Translations under genes and position numbers: made by a program
In this document: in pieces, positions 36,290 through 44,921 of the stretch
How the letters are laid out: every line of letters begins with the position of its first letter
Numbering within the stretch: the stretch's first letter is position 1
Origin: Aliiroseovarius sp. Z3
GTDB taxonomy: Bacteria; Pseudomonadota; Alphaproteobacteria; Rhodobacterales; Rhodobacteraceae
DNA length: 64,000 nucleotides
Direction: 5' to 3'
Assembly (NCBI RefSeq): GCF_029105185.1
Contig: NZ_JAFMZK010000007.1
Span: 62,001 to 126,000 of the forward strand
The notes under the pieces: generated by a model
What the model saw: the letters and a program-made list of their open reading frames with translations, nothing else
Told to the model about the DNA's origin: nothing
Databases searched by the model: none

Positions 36290-38046
36290 GAGTCTTTGGC
36301 ATCACCGGCTGGAAAAACTCCGGCAAAACAGGGTTAATGGAACGGTTGGTGGCGCATTTTACCGCCAAGGGCCTGCGGGTCTCGACCCTGAAGCACACAC
36401 ATCACGGCGTCGATCTGGAACGCCCGGGCACTGACACGCATCGGCATCGAGAGGCGGGTGGACAAGAGGTGGTGTTGGCCTCATCCGCGCGGGTGTCGAT
36501 CCTGCACGAGCTGCGGGAGACGGATGAGCCGCGCCTTACCGACCTGATCGCCCGTCTGACGCCCTGTGATCTGGTGCTGGTCGAAGGGTTCAAATCCGCG
36601 CCCCATCCGAAGATCGAAGCCCACCGCGCGGCAACCGGCGAGGCGCTCTTGGCCCCGAAGAACCAAACCATCCGTGCGGTCGCCAGCGACACCCCGCTAC
36701 CCGCGCTCGATCTGCCGGTGTTTGACCTTGATGACACGAAGGCGATCGCGGCATTCATCGAAGTTGCAACCGGGCTGACCCGGCGTGACGCGCCCAGGCT
36801 GGCAAATGACTGTTTCGCGCTGCCCCCCGGTGTGAACTGGACACCGGTCGACGATGCCCTCACCACGCTTCGGGATCGACTGCACCCGGTGACGGGGACC
36901 GAACGCGTCCCGGTGGCCAAGGCGCACGACCGCATTCTGGCCACCGATCACGTTGCGGTGCGCGCGAACCCTCCGGGCGCAAATGCGGCGGTTGATGGCT
37001 ATGGTTTTGCCTATGCGGGGCTTCCAGCGGGCGACGTGATCCAGATGCCCCTAGTCGATGACCGCGCCGCCGCCGGGGCACCGTTCAACGGCACCGTGCC
37101 AATGGGCCATGCCATCCGGATCCTGACAGGCGCACTGCTGCCAGACGGCGTTGACACCGTGGTCATGCAGGAAGACGTGCAGATCGACGACAATACTCTC
37201 AGCTTCCCGGCTGGGATCAAACCGGGCGCCAACGCCCGTGCCGCCGGAGAAGACGTGAAAGCCGGCAAGCTCGCCCTGCCGGCGGGCCACAAAATGCGCG
37301 CCCCCGATGTGGCACTTTTGTCCGCGCTTGGGCTTTCGGACGCTCAGGTGCATTGCCGCCTGCGCGTCGGCGTCCTTTCCACGGGCGACGAGCTAGCCGC
37401 GCCCGGCACCACGCTGGACCCTGCCCGCACCTATGACGCCAATCGCCCAATGCTGCTGTCACTGGTCGAAAACTGGGGCTACACGCCCGTGGACCTTGGC
37501 CACGTCAAAGATGATCGGGACGAGTTGCGCCAGGCCTTTGACGACGCGGCATCACGCGCCGATGTCATCCTAACATCCGGCGGGGCCTCTGCGGGTGATG
37601 AAGATCATGTCTCCGCCCTGCTGGACCAAACCGGATCGCTGCACCACTGGCGTATCGCGATCAAACCGGGTCGCCCGCTGGCACTTGCCCAATGGAACGA
37701 CACGCCTGTCTTCGGCCTGCCCGGCAACCCAGTCGCAGCCCTTGTCACAACGCTCGTTTTCGCGCGCCCCGCCCTTTCGGTGCTGGCCGGAGGAAACTGG
37801 CTGACACCGCAAGCCTTCAACCTGCCCGCCGCGTTTGCGAAGTCGAAAAAGCCCGGTCGCCGCGAGTACCTGCGCGCACGTCTCAATGACGATGATCATG
37901 TCGAGGTTTTTCAGTCCGAAGGCTCTGGCCGCATCTCAGGCCTCAGCTGGGCCACGGGCCTCGTCGAACTGCCGGACGGTGCTGCAGACATCAAACCGGG
38001 AACCCCGGTACGTTACTTGCCTTACTCGGGTTTCGGTCTAACCTGA
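36286..38046 (+). CDS. MobB-MoeA fusion protein
   Basis: Two molybdenum cofactor proteins are joined in 586 residues. Residues 1 to about 165 are MobB, a GTP-binding partner of MobA, with GWKNSGKTGLMERL and DLVLVEGFKSAPHPKIE. Residues about 180-586 are MoeA, which inserts molybdenum: NAAVDGYGFAY near 226, GVLSTGDELAAPG near 363, TSGGASAGDEDHV near 427 and VFGLPGNPVAALV near 472. No frameshift or stop at the joint. Following mobA with a 4-bp overlap, it completes the fdhD-mobA-mobB-moeA series. Confidence 0.92.
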   Translation: MRVFGITGWKNSGKTGLMERLVAHFTAKGLRVSTLKHTHHGVDLERPGTDTHRHREAGGQEVVLASSARVSILHELRETDEPRLTDLIARLTPCDLVLVEGFKSAPHPKIEAHRAATGEALLAPKNQTIRAVASDTPLPALDLPVFDLDDTKAIAAFIEVATGLTRRDAPRLANDCFALPPGVNWTPVDDALTTLRDRLHPVTGTERVPVAKAHDRILATDHVAVRANPPGANAAVDGYGFAYAGLPAGDVIQMPLVDDRAAAGAPFNGTVPMGHAIRILTGALLPDGVDTVVMQEDVQIDDNTLSFPAGIKPGANARAAGEDVKAGKLALPAGHKMRAPDVALLSALGLSDAQVHCRLRVGVLSTGDELAAPGTTLDPARTYDANRPMLLSLVENWGYTPVDLGHVKDDRDELRQAFDDAASRADVILTSGGASAGDEDHVSALLDQTGSLHHWRIAIKPGRPLALAQWNDTPVFGLPGNPVAALVTTLVFARPALSVLAGGNWLTPQAFNLPAAFAKSKKPGRREYLRARLNDDDHVEVFQSEGSGRISGLSWATGLVELPDGAADIKPGTPVRYLPYSGFGLT

Positions 38047-38054
38047 TCCGGGCT

Positions 38055-38111
38055 TCTTCTGGCCAAAAATATCCTGGGGTGAATGCGCAGCGCGCAGAGG
38101 GGCAAGGCCCC
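38055..38111. repeat. Intergenic repeat-like element with two hairpins
   Basis: Between the convergent moeA and smpB ends lies AAAAATATCCTGGGGTGA followed by a TGCGC-AGC-GCGCA hairpin and a GGGGC-AAG-GCCCC hairpin (38099-38111). Its layout resembles a short element that I recall at many gene ends in Rhodobacteraceae. It may act as a bidirectional terminator. Only one copy is seen in this window. Confidence 0.4.
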
Positions 38112-38588
38112 TTAATCCCCGTGCCGCAACAACCGTTGCTTCTGACGGCCCCAGTCACGCTTGGCCTCGGTCGCCCGTTTGTCATGCGCTTTCTTACCCT
38201 TGGCGATACCGATCTTGATCTTCACCAAACCCTTGTGATTGAAATACATAACCAACGGGACAAGCGTCATGCCCTTGCGCTGGGTCGCATTCCACATCTT
38301 CGAAATCTCGCGCTTTGAGGCCAACAACTTGCGCTTGCGACGCTCAAGATGCCCCCAGGTCACGGCCTGTTTGTATGGCGCGATATAGGCGTTGGTCAGG
38401 TAAAGCTCGCCGTCTTCAACCGCCGCATAACTTTCTGCGATGTTGGCGCTGCCTTCCCGAAGGGATTTGACTTCGGACCCCATCAAAACGATGCCGCATT
38501 CGATATCTTCTTCAATCGCGTAGTCGTAACGCGCGCGCCGATTTTCGGCGATCACCTTGTAGTTGGGGTCGTCTTTCGTCTTGGCCAT
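38112..38588 (-). CDS. smpB: SsrA-binding protein SmpB
   Basis: SmpB binds tmRNA for rescue of stalled ribosomes. From ATG 38588 the protein has 158 residues: [20 protein letters not shown] near 15, [18 protein letters not shown] near 38 and the basic C-terminal tail with [19 protein letters not shown]. The frame extends 17 codons earlier, but those residues do not fit. The tmRNA gene itself is not in the window. dapA lies just upstream on the same strand. Confidence 0.96.
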   Translation of the reverse strand: MAKTKDDPNYKVIAENRRARYDYAIEEDIECGIVLMGSEVKSLREGSANIAESYAAVEDGELYLTNAYIAPYKQAVTWGHLERRKRKLLASKREISKMWNATQRKGMTLVPLVMYFNHKGLVKIKIGIAKGKKAHDKRATEAKRDWGRQKQRLLRHGD

Positions 38589-38664
38589 GACGCGGATGTA
38601 GGCGTTCGTCCGGGCACTGTCCAGCCCGGCCGTCCGCAATTCGCGGACGCCCCGGCTGATTTGA

Positions 38665-39537
38665 TCAGTTCAGAAGACCGGCGTGGCGCAGGGCCGCATC
38701 AATCTGTTCTTTCGTGCCATCGCTCACTTCAACCATCGGCAGGCGCAATTCTCCGTCACACAGACCCAGCCGCGACATGGCGTATTTTGCCCCAGCCACA
38801 CCCGGCTCAAGGAAAATCGCGCGGTGCAGTGGCATCAGTTCGTCGGACAATTCAAGCGCCTTGGCATAATCACCCGCCAGCGTTGCCTCTTGCACCTGGC
38901 TGCACAGCTTCGGTGCCACATTCGCGGTGACGGAAATACAACCGACCCCGCCCATGGCGTTGTAACCAACCGCCGCCGGGTCTTCGGCACATAGCTGGAT
39001 GAAATCTTTGCCACAGCTCATGCGCTGCATGGCAACCCGGCCCGGATCGGCGGAAGAATCCTTGACGCCGACAATCATGTCCAGCTTTGCCAGCTCACCC
39101 ATGGTGGCAGGCGACATATCGACCACCGAACGTGGCGGGATGTTGTAGATGATGATCGGCACGCCAACCTCGGCAAGCACCGAGTAATGCGCGATCATCC
39201 CGGCCTGCGTCGGTTTGTTGTAATAGGGCGTCACGACCAGCGCAGCATCCGCCCCGACCGCCTTGGCATGTTTCACCAGACGCAGGCTTTCCGCCGTGCT
39301 GTTCGACCCGGCACCCGCGATCACGGGCACACGGCCTGCAACGGCGGTCACGACGGCCTCGACGACCTGCTCGTGCTCCTTATGGCTCAAGGTTGGGCTT
39401 TCCCCGGTTGTTCCCACCGGCACCAAGCCATGCGAGCCTTCGGAGATATGCCATTCGACCAAGCGTTTAAGCGCGTCAAAATCCACTGCGCCGTCCTTGA
39501 ACGGCGTGACCAGGGCAGGAAGAGATCCTTTGAACAT
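38665..39537 (-). CDS. dapA: 4-hydroxy-tetrahydrodipicolinate synthase
   Basis: DapA condenses pyruvate and aspartate semialdehyde at the start of lysine and diaminopimelate synthesis. The 290-residue protein begins [16 protein letters not shown]. It has [17 protein letters not shown] near 43, [14 protein letters not shown] near 107 and the Schiff-base lysine in [13 protein letters not shown] near 160. Length is typical. The ATG 39537 is the family start. The gene is divergent from the lytic transglycosylase gene. Confidence 0.95.
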   Translation of the reverse strand: MFKGSLPALVTPFKDGAVDFDALKRLVEWHISEGSHGLVPVGTTGESPTLSHKEHEQVVEAVVTAVAGRVPVIAGAGSNSTAESLRLVKHAKAVGADAALVVTPYYNKPTQAGMIAHYSVLAEVGVPIIIYNIPPRSVVDMSPATMGELAKLDMIVGVKDSSADPGRVAMQRMSCGKDFIQLCAEDPAAVGYNAMGGVGCISVTANVAPKLCSQVQEATLAGDYAKALELSDELMPLHRAIFLEPGVAGAKYAMSRLGLCDGELRLPMVEVSDGTKEQIDAALRHAGLLN

Positions 39538-39622
39538 GACACGCTCCAAATTAGTTGTTTCAGGTTTCTGGCGGTGCAGAGTGACTCGCGACCGCAAACG
39601 CGGCGGAAACTAGCCGGGTTCA

Positions 39623-39643
39623 ACACAAATGCCAAGTTTGTGT
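39623..39643. other. Inverted repeat in the dapA/transglycosylase divergent gap
   Basis: ACACAAA and TTTGTGT are separated by 7 bp (21 bp in all). Placed between divergent genes it could be an operator, but no regulator is known for it. Confidence 0.3.
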
Positions 39644-39678
39644 GTTGCGTATCCGGTCGCCATTACTAGTTTTTCCAC

Positions 39679-41640
39679 ATGAGCAGGTTCTTAAAACACA
39701 CAATCGGGGCCATATCCCTGTCGTTATTGCCCTTGTTTGCAATGCAAACCGGTGCGTCAGCGCAAGAATCAAACGTGGTCAGCGCGTTGAAACAGGCTGT
39801 TAAACACGCGCGATCCGATGATTGGTCATCGGCGCTGTCCACCGCGCATTCGGGCGGTCCGCTGGTGCGCGATATCGTCGAATGGCACCGGTTGCGCCGT
39901 GGCGAAGGCAGTTTCGAGGACACCCGCGCCTTTCTGGAGAAACATCCCGACTGGCCGGGGTTGAAATACCTGCGCGAACAGTCCGAGGAAACGATCCCGC
40001 ATCGCTATGATCCCCAGAAGGTGCTGGCCTTTTTCAAGCCGGAACCACCGCAGACCGGGCGCGGGGCCTTGCGGCTTGCCGAAGCCCTGACCGCAACCGG
40101 GGCGGCCGAAGAGGCAGGCGCCCAGATCATTCTGGCATGGACCACTCTGTCGCTGGACGAAGACGAACATAATGCGTTTGTTTCGCGCTTTGGCGATACA
40201 CTGAAGCCCTATCATTGGGACAGGCTCGATACGCTTTTATGGCGTGGGGACGTCACGGAAGCGACCCGGATGCTGCCTTTGGTCAGCAAGGACCAGCAGA
40301 CATTGGCCAAGGCCCGACTGGCACTGCGCAAAAAAAGCGATGGTGTCGATGCGTTGATCGCCGCTGTCCCATCTGCGCTGGCGGACGATCCGGGGCTTGC
40401 CTATGAGCGTTTTCTGTGGCGGGCGTCGAAAGGGCGCAATCAGGACGCGATCGACCTGATCCTTGCCCGCTCGAACAGCGTGGCGTCTTTGGGTCAACCC
40501 CAACGCTGGGCCAGTTGGCGCCGCGTTCTGGCCCGCTGGTCGATGCGCGAAGGCAAGGCGCAGCAAGCCTATCGGCTGGCGTCGTTTCATCATCTGAGCG
40601 GCGGGTCGGATCAGAATGACCTTGAGTGGATCGCAGGCTATGTGGCCCTGCGCAAACTGAACGACCCCGTTACGGCGCTGGAGCACTTCCAAGCCTTCCG
40701 GGTTGCCGTGGATACACCGATCAGCTTGGGGCGTGCGGGATATTGGCTGGGGCGCGCTTACGAGGCGTCGGGCGACGCCGTTGCGGCCAAGGCCGCTTAT
40801 GAGTTGGGTGGCGAATATCAGACCAGCTTCTATGGCCTGCTGGCCGCCGAGAAGGCCGGGATACCAATGGATCCGACCTTGACCGGGAACGAACCTTTCC
40901 CGCCGTTCAAACAAGCAAGGTTTTGGGGCGGATCTGTGATGGAGGCCGCGCGCCTGCTGCAAGCTGCGGGCGAACGGTATTGGGCGGAACGCTTTACCGT
41001 GCATTTGGCAGAGAGCCTGAGCCGGGAAGAAATCGGCCAGCTTGGCGCGTGGGCTGAAAGTGTGGATGAACCGCATTTGCAGGTGATGATCGCGAAGCAG
41101 GCCGCCCGCGTCGGCCTGACAATCCCGCGCCCCTATTATCCGACGCCGGATATCGGACGCGGCAACAGAACGGTGCCCCGCGCACTTGAACTGGCCATCG
41201 CGCGGCGCGAAAGCGAATTCGACCCAGGCGTCATGTCCGGTGTGGGCGCACGCGGGTTGATGCAGCTTATGCCCGGCACGGCGTCTGATATGGCGAAGCG
41301 GTTGGACATGCCCTATTCGAAATCACGCCTGATCACCGATCCGGAATACAACACGAGGTTGGGGTCTGAATATCTTGCCAAGCTGATTGAGGATTTCGGC
41401 ATGAATCCGGTGCTGGTATCCGTGGCCTATAACGCCGGACCGACCCGCGCGTCGCGCTGGTCCGAGCAGCTGGGCGATGTGCGGGCCAGTTCGACCGACA
41501 TCATCGACTGGATCGAGCATATTCCGTTTCGCGAGACCCGAAATTACGTGATGCGGGTGGCTGAAAGCCTGCCTGTCTATCGCGCGCGGCTGACCGGCAA
41601 AACAGAACCGCTGTCCCTGTCGAAAGAGCTTAAGCAATAG
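39679..41640 (+). CDS. Soluble lytic transglycosylase (Slt70-like)
   Basis: A 653-residue periplasmic enzyme that cleaves peptidoglycan glycan strands. A signal peptide covers about residues 8-30. A long helical, superhelix-like region follows to about 480, and the SLT catalytic domain near 500-620 holds the glutamate (about residue 510) in RRESEFDPGVMSGVGARGL, then LMQLMPGTASDMA and SVAYNAGPTRASRW. Size and order match Slt70. Single gene with its own divergent promoter region. Confidence 0.93.
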   Translation: MSRFLKHTIGAISLSLLPLFAMQTGASAQESNVVSALKQAVKHARSDDWSSALSTAHSGGPLVRDIVEWHRLRRGEGSFEDTRAFLEKHPDWPGLKYLREQSEETIPHRYDPQKVLAFFKPEPPQTGRGALRLAEALTATGAAEEAGAQIILAWTTLSLDEDEHNAFVSRFGDTLKPYHWDRLDTLLWRGDVTEATRMLPLVSKDQQTLAKARLALRKKSDGVDALIAAVPSALADDPGLAYERFLWRASKGRNQDAIDLILARSNSVASLGQPQRWASWRRVLARWSMREGKAQQAYRLASFHHLSGGSDQNDLEWIAGYVALRKLNDPVTALEHFQAFRVAVDTPISLGRAGYWLGRAYEASGDAVAAKAAYELGGEYQTSFYGLLAAEKAGIPMDPTLTGNEPFPPFKQARFWGGSVMEAARLLQAAGERYWAERFTVHLAESLSREEIGQLGAWAESVDEPHLQVMIAKQAARVGLTIPRPYYPTPDIGRGNRTVPRALELAIARRESEFDPGVMSGVGARGLMQLMPGTASDMAKRLDMPYSKSRLITDPEYNTRLGSEYLAKLIEDFGMNPVLVSVAYNAGPTRASRWSEQLGDVRASSTDIIDWIEHIPFRETRNYVMRVAESLPVYRARLTGKTEPLSLSKELKQ

Positions 41641-41641
41641 G

Positions 41642-42502
41642 TCAGGTCGCGCGTCGGCTGCGGATCAGGGTGAAAATCCCCGCGCCGACCACGATGACCG
41701 CACCGATCACCACGTTGGTTCGAAGCTCTTCGCCAAAAAGGGACACGCCAAGGATCGAAACGAAGACGAGCTGAAGATAGGCAAAGGGCTGCACGGTGCT
41801 GGCTTCGGCAAACTCGTAGCATTTGATCAGCAGCCAGTGCCCCAAAACGCCAGTGACACAAAGCAGGGCCATCCATCCCCAATCCCGCGCGATCATCGGT
41901 TCCCAGAACGTCGCGCCAATGGCGGTCATGACGACCGCGCCGACGATGCCAGTCCAGAAAAAGCTGGTCTGAGTGCTGTCGGTTTTCGCAGCCAGCCGGG
42001 TCAGAAGGCCATAGAGTGCGAACATCAGCGCCCCGATCAGGGGCACGATCGCTTCGGGCGCGAACACTCCGACGCCCGGCTGAAGGATCACCAGAATACC
42101 GATGAAACCGATGCCAATTGCCACCCAGCGCCGCCAGCCGACCGTTTCCCCCAAAACCGGGCCCGAGAACGCCGCCACCAGCAACGGGTAGCAGGCGAAA
42201 ATCGCATGGCTTTCCACCAGTCCCAGTAAAACGAAGGACAACACCGTCACGCAAATCTCCAGCGCAAGAAGCGCGCCGCGAAAGACTTGCAGATAGGGGC
42301 GCGCGGGTCGCAATGCCTGCCTCAGACCACCGTTGCGACGGGTCAGCCAGATGACAAAGGCGGCAAAGAACCAGTAACGGATCATCACCACCATCCAGAC
42401 GCTGTAGGCGTCGGCAAGGTGGCGCGAGATCCCGTCTTGCAACGCGAAGACAAATGTGGCTGCCACCATCAAGAGGATACCGGCGCGGGTGTTTTGCTCC
42501 AT
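41642..42502 (-). CDS. EamA/DMT family transporter
   Basis: A 286-residue protein with ten predicted membrane helices in two EamA repeats, for example SVWMVVMIRYWFFAAFVIWL and GVLGHWLLIKCYEFAEASTV. The drug/metabolite transporter family moves small organic compounds; the substrate is unknown. AGGAG lies 8 bp before the ATG. It ends 1 bp after the convergent transglycosylase stop and follows mnmD on the same strand. Confidence 0.87.
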   Translation of the reverse strand: MEQNTRAGILLMVAATFVFALQDGISRHLADAYSVWMVVMIRYWFFAAFVIWLTRRNGGLRQALRPARPYLQVFRGALLALEICVTVLSFVLLGLVESHAIFACYPLLVAAFSGPVLGETVGWRRWVAIGIGFIGILVILQPGVGVFAPEAIVPLIGALMFALYGLLTRLAAKTDSTQTSFFWTGIVGAVVMTAIGATFWEPMIARDWGWMALLCVTGVLGHWLLIKCYEFAEASTVQPFAYLQLVFVSILGVSLFGEELRTNVVIGAVIVVGAGIFTLIRSRRAT

Positions 42503-42512
42503 CCCGTGGCTC

Positions 42513-43190
42513 CTAGTCGCGCAATGTGCCGCGGCTCATATGCCGCTTGCGCCCGAAACCCGGCGTGCGTTCCACGTCAAAGCCCGCCGCGTACAGCGCC
42601 CTGCGCACGAAGCCAGCGGCGGTGTAGGTCGCAAACGTGCCTCCGGGGGCGGTATGCGCGCCGACCTGTTTCATCAACTCTTCACCCCACAGTTCAGGGT
42701 TTTTCGCAGGCGAGAAACCATCCAGAAACCATGCGTCAGCCCTGCCTTGCCAATTGGTCAGTGTCTGGCGGGCATCGCCTTCGACCACCGCGACGGAAAA
42801 ACCGTCCAGATCGAACCTGCGCGCACCCTCGGCCCATGCGGACAGGAACGGTGCGGATACCGTTTTCGCCTCGGGGAAGGTGTCCAACGCTTTGGCGATG
42901 TCTTGTGCCGTCATCGGAAACGCCTCGAACGAAGTATATCGGACATTCGCAGGCGCGCCCTCCGCGCGCCACGCGAGGAACGTCGCCAACATGTTCAACC
43001 CGGTGCCAAAACCCAGTTCGGCGACATGAAACCCCGGCACGAACCGGGCAGGCAGATGGTTGCCCACTAGGAACACGTGACGCGTCTCGGCCAGCCCATC
43101 TTCCAGCGAAAAATACGGGTCATCAAACCGCGCTGCCACCGGCACGCCGCTGTCTTTCCACGTGATGTCTGCGATCTGGCTCTTTGTCAT
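42513..43190 (-). CDS. mnmD: tRNA mnm5s2U34 methyltransferase MnmD
   Basis: MnmD methylates 5-aminomethyl-2-thiouridine at tRNA position 34; in E. coli this is the N-terminal half of MnmC. From ATG 43190 the protein has 225 residues, with FDDPYFSLEDGLAETRHVFL near 22 and the SAM motif FHVAELGFGTGLNML near 52. The frame continues 8 codons upstream, but AGGGCAAGAC precedes ATG 43190. A separate FAD oxidoreductase resembling the C-terminal half of MnmC is divergently adjacent. Confidence 0.9.
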   Translation of the reverse strand: MTKSQIADITWKDSGVPVAARFDDPYFSLEDGLAETRHVFLVGNHLPARFVPGFHVAELGFGTGLNMLATFLAWRAEGAPANVRYTSFEAFPMTAQDIAKALDTFPEAKTVSAPFLSAWAEGARRFDLDGFSVAVVEGDARQTLTNWQGRADAWFLDGFSPAKNPELWGEELMKQVGAHTAPGGTFATYTAAGFVRRALYAAGFDVERTPGFGRKRHMSRGTLRD

Positions 43191-43244
43191 GTCTTGCCCT
43201 AGAACTCGGCCCAACGTGCGTGACCATGAAGAAGGACCGATGCT

Positions 43245-44285
43245 TTGGCAATCGTGGATGTGACCATTTATGGCGCGGGCATATTCGGCCTGTCAGTGGC
43301 ATGGAGCTGCGTGAAGCGCGGCGCAAAGGTGCGGGTCATTGACCCAGGTGGCGTTGGGGCCGGGTCTTCAGGCGGTCTTGTTGGTGCATTGGCCCCGCAT
43401 GTGCCCGAACGCTGGAACGCCAAGAAAGCCTTTCAGTTCGACAGCTTGATCATGGCAGAAGAGTATTGGGCCGAGGTTGAGGCAGTGTCTGGTCTGCCCT
43501 CGGGATATGGCCGCACGGGTCGCTTGCAACCCATCGCGGACGAGCGCCTTCTGGCCCTTGCCCACGACCGCAAGACCGAGGCCGCAACCCTGTGGCAGGG
43601 GAAGGCCATGTGGGAGGTTCGCCCCGTCTCGGATTTTCCGGACTGGGCACCGGACAGCCCGACCGGATACCTGATCCACGACACGCTGACGGCGCGGATG
43701 AACCCACGGCTGGCCGCACAGGCGCTGGCCGGGGCGTTGCAGGCCAAAGGGGGCGCGGTCGTAAGCGACGGCGATGAGGAAGGTCATGTGGTCTGGGCAA
43801 CCGGTTGGCAGGGGCTTCTGACCCTGTCGCAGGAACTGGGCAAGCCGGTGGGCAACGGGGTAAAGGGGCAAAGTGCGCTGCTGCAACATGCGGCCGCTGA
43901 CATGCCGCAACTTTTCGCGGACTCGTTGCACATCATCCCCCATGCCAATGGCACGGTGGCCATCGGGTCGACCAGCGAACGTGAATTCGACGACCCGACA
44001 AGCTGTGACGCTGCGCTGGATGACGTCATTGCCCGTGCGCGCGCCGCCTGTCCGGCCATTGCGGATGCGCCTGTGATCGAACGCTGGGCCGGGGTGCGAC
44101 CGCGCGCCAAATCCCGCGCGCCGATGCTGGGTGCCTATCCCGGCAGGCCCGGTCATTTCATCGCCAATGGTGGTTTCAAAATCGGCTTCGGCATGGGTCC
44201 GAAGGTCGGTGAAGTGATGGCCGATCTGATCTTGGAAGGGCGCAGGACAATCCCCGAAGATTTCAGGGTCGCGGCCAGCCTTTAG
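43245..44285 (+). CDS. FAD-dependent oxidoreductase, MnmC C-domain-like
   Basis: A 346-residue FAD enzyme of the glycine oxidase/DAO type: VTIYGAGIFGLSVAWSCVKRG near 6, SSGGLVGALAPHVPERWN near 40, and a C-terminal WAGVRPRAKSRAPMLGAYP near 285. In E. coli the FAD half of MnmC converts cmnm5s2U to nm5s2U before MnmD methylates it. Being opposite mnmD supports the same role here as a split system. TTG 43245 is used because GAAGGA lies 8 bp upstream. Overlaps the convergent FMN reductase by 4 bp. Confidence 0.75.
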   Translation: MAIVDVTIYGAGIFGLSVAWSCVKRGAKVRVIDPGGVGAGSSGGLVGALAPHVPERWNAKKAFQFDSLIMAEEYWAEVEAVSGLPSGYGRTGRLQPIADERLLALAHDRKTEAATLWQGKAMWEVRPVSDFPDWAPDSPTGYLIHDTLTARMNPRLAAQALAGALQAKGGAVVSDGDEEGHVVWATGWQGLLTLSQELGKPVGNGVKGQSALLQHAAADMPQLFADSLHIIPHANGTVAIGSTSEREFDDPTSCDAALDDVIARARAACPAIADAPVIERWAGVRPRAKSRAPMLGAYPGRPGHFIANGGFKIGFGMGPKVGEVMADLILEGRRTIPEDFRVAASL

Positions 44286-44839
44286 CGCGCGACCTGTCCG
44301 CGGTCGACCTCTGCACGCAGGTTGTTCATCAGTTTCGACAGCGTGGCTTCGTAGCGTTCACTTTTCAAGCGCCCATCCTCGTCAAACTCCTGACGGCTGC
44401 CCGCGACGGCCACGGCTGGACCCGTGATCAATCGCGGCTGGAACGGCATCATCGCCAGCACAAGTGAACTTTGGGCGCGCACGCCACCTGCACGCCCGGC
44501 CGCAGCAGACATCACGGCGACCGGCTTGTCGGTCCACGGCAACGGTTTCACGCGACTGACCCAATCAAGGGCGTTCTTCAATACGCCCGACAACATGCTG
44601 TTATATTCGGGTGTCGAGATGATGACGGCATCGGCCACCGCAATTTGCCCCGCCAGACGGATCACGCTGTCGGGGGCACCCTGCGCGTCCTCGTCATCGG
44701 CATTGAACAGGGGCAGGTCTAAATCAGCCTCGGTAAACTCAGCATCGCCAAAAAGGCGTGCGGCGTTTCGGATCAGAAACCGGTTCGTTGCGTCTTTACG
44801 CAATGACCCGGACATGCCAAGCAAACGATGTTTAGACAA
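44282..44839 (-). CDS. NADPH-dependent FMN reductase family protein
   Basis: A 185-residue flavodoxin-like protein. GMSGSLRKDATNRFLIRNA (near 9) is the FMN phosphate loop and STPEYNSMLSGVLKNALDW (near 79) the typical FMN-reductase block. Substrates in this family include quinones, azo dyes and chromate; none is indicated here. TTG 44839 is preferred because AGGAGG lies just upstream; a GTG seven codons earlier (44860) is an alternative. It is divergent from the TPP-enzyme gene. Confidence 0.85.
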   Translation of the reverse strand: MSKHRLLGMSGSLRKDATNRFLIRNAARLFGDAEFTEADLDLPLFNADDEDAQGAPDSVIRLAGQIAVADAVIISTPEYNSMLSGVLKNALDWVSRVKPLPWTDKPVAVMSAAAGRAGGVRAQSSLVLAMMPFQPRLITGPAVAVAGSRQEFDEDGRLKSERYEATLSKLMNNLRAEVDRGQVAR

Positions 44840-44921
44840 ATCAACCTCCTCATGCGTCACGCCAAGGTGCGGTGCGCGTCGGGCTACGTCAACGGTTGAA
44901 TGGGCAATAAGGGGCGCGACG

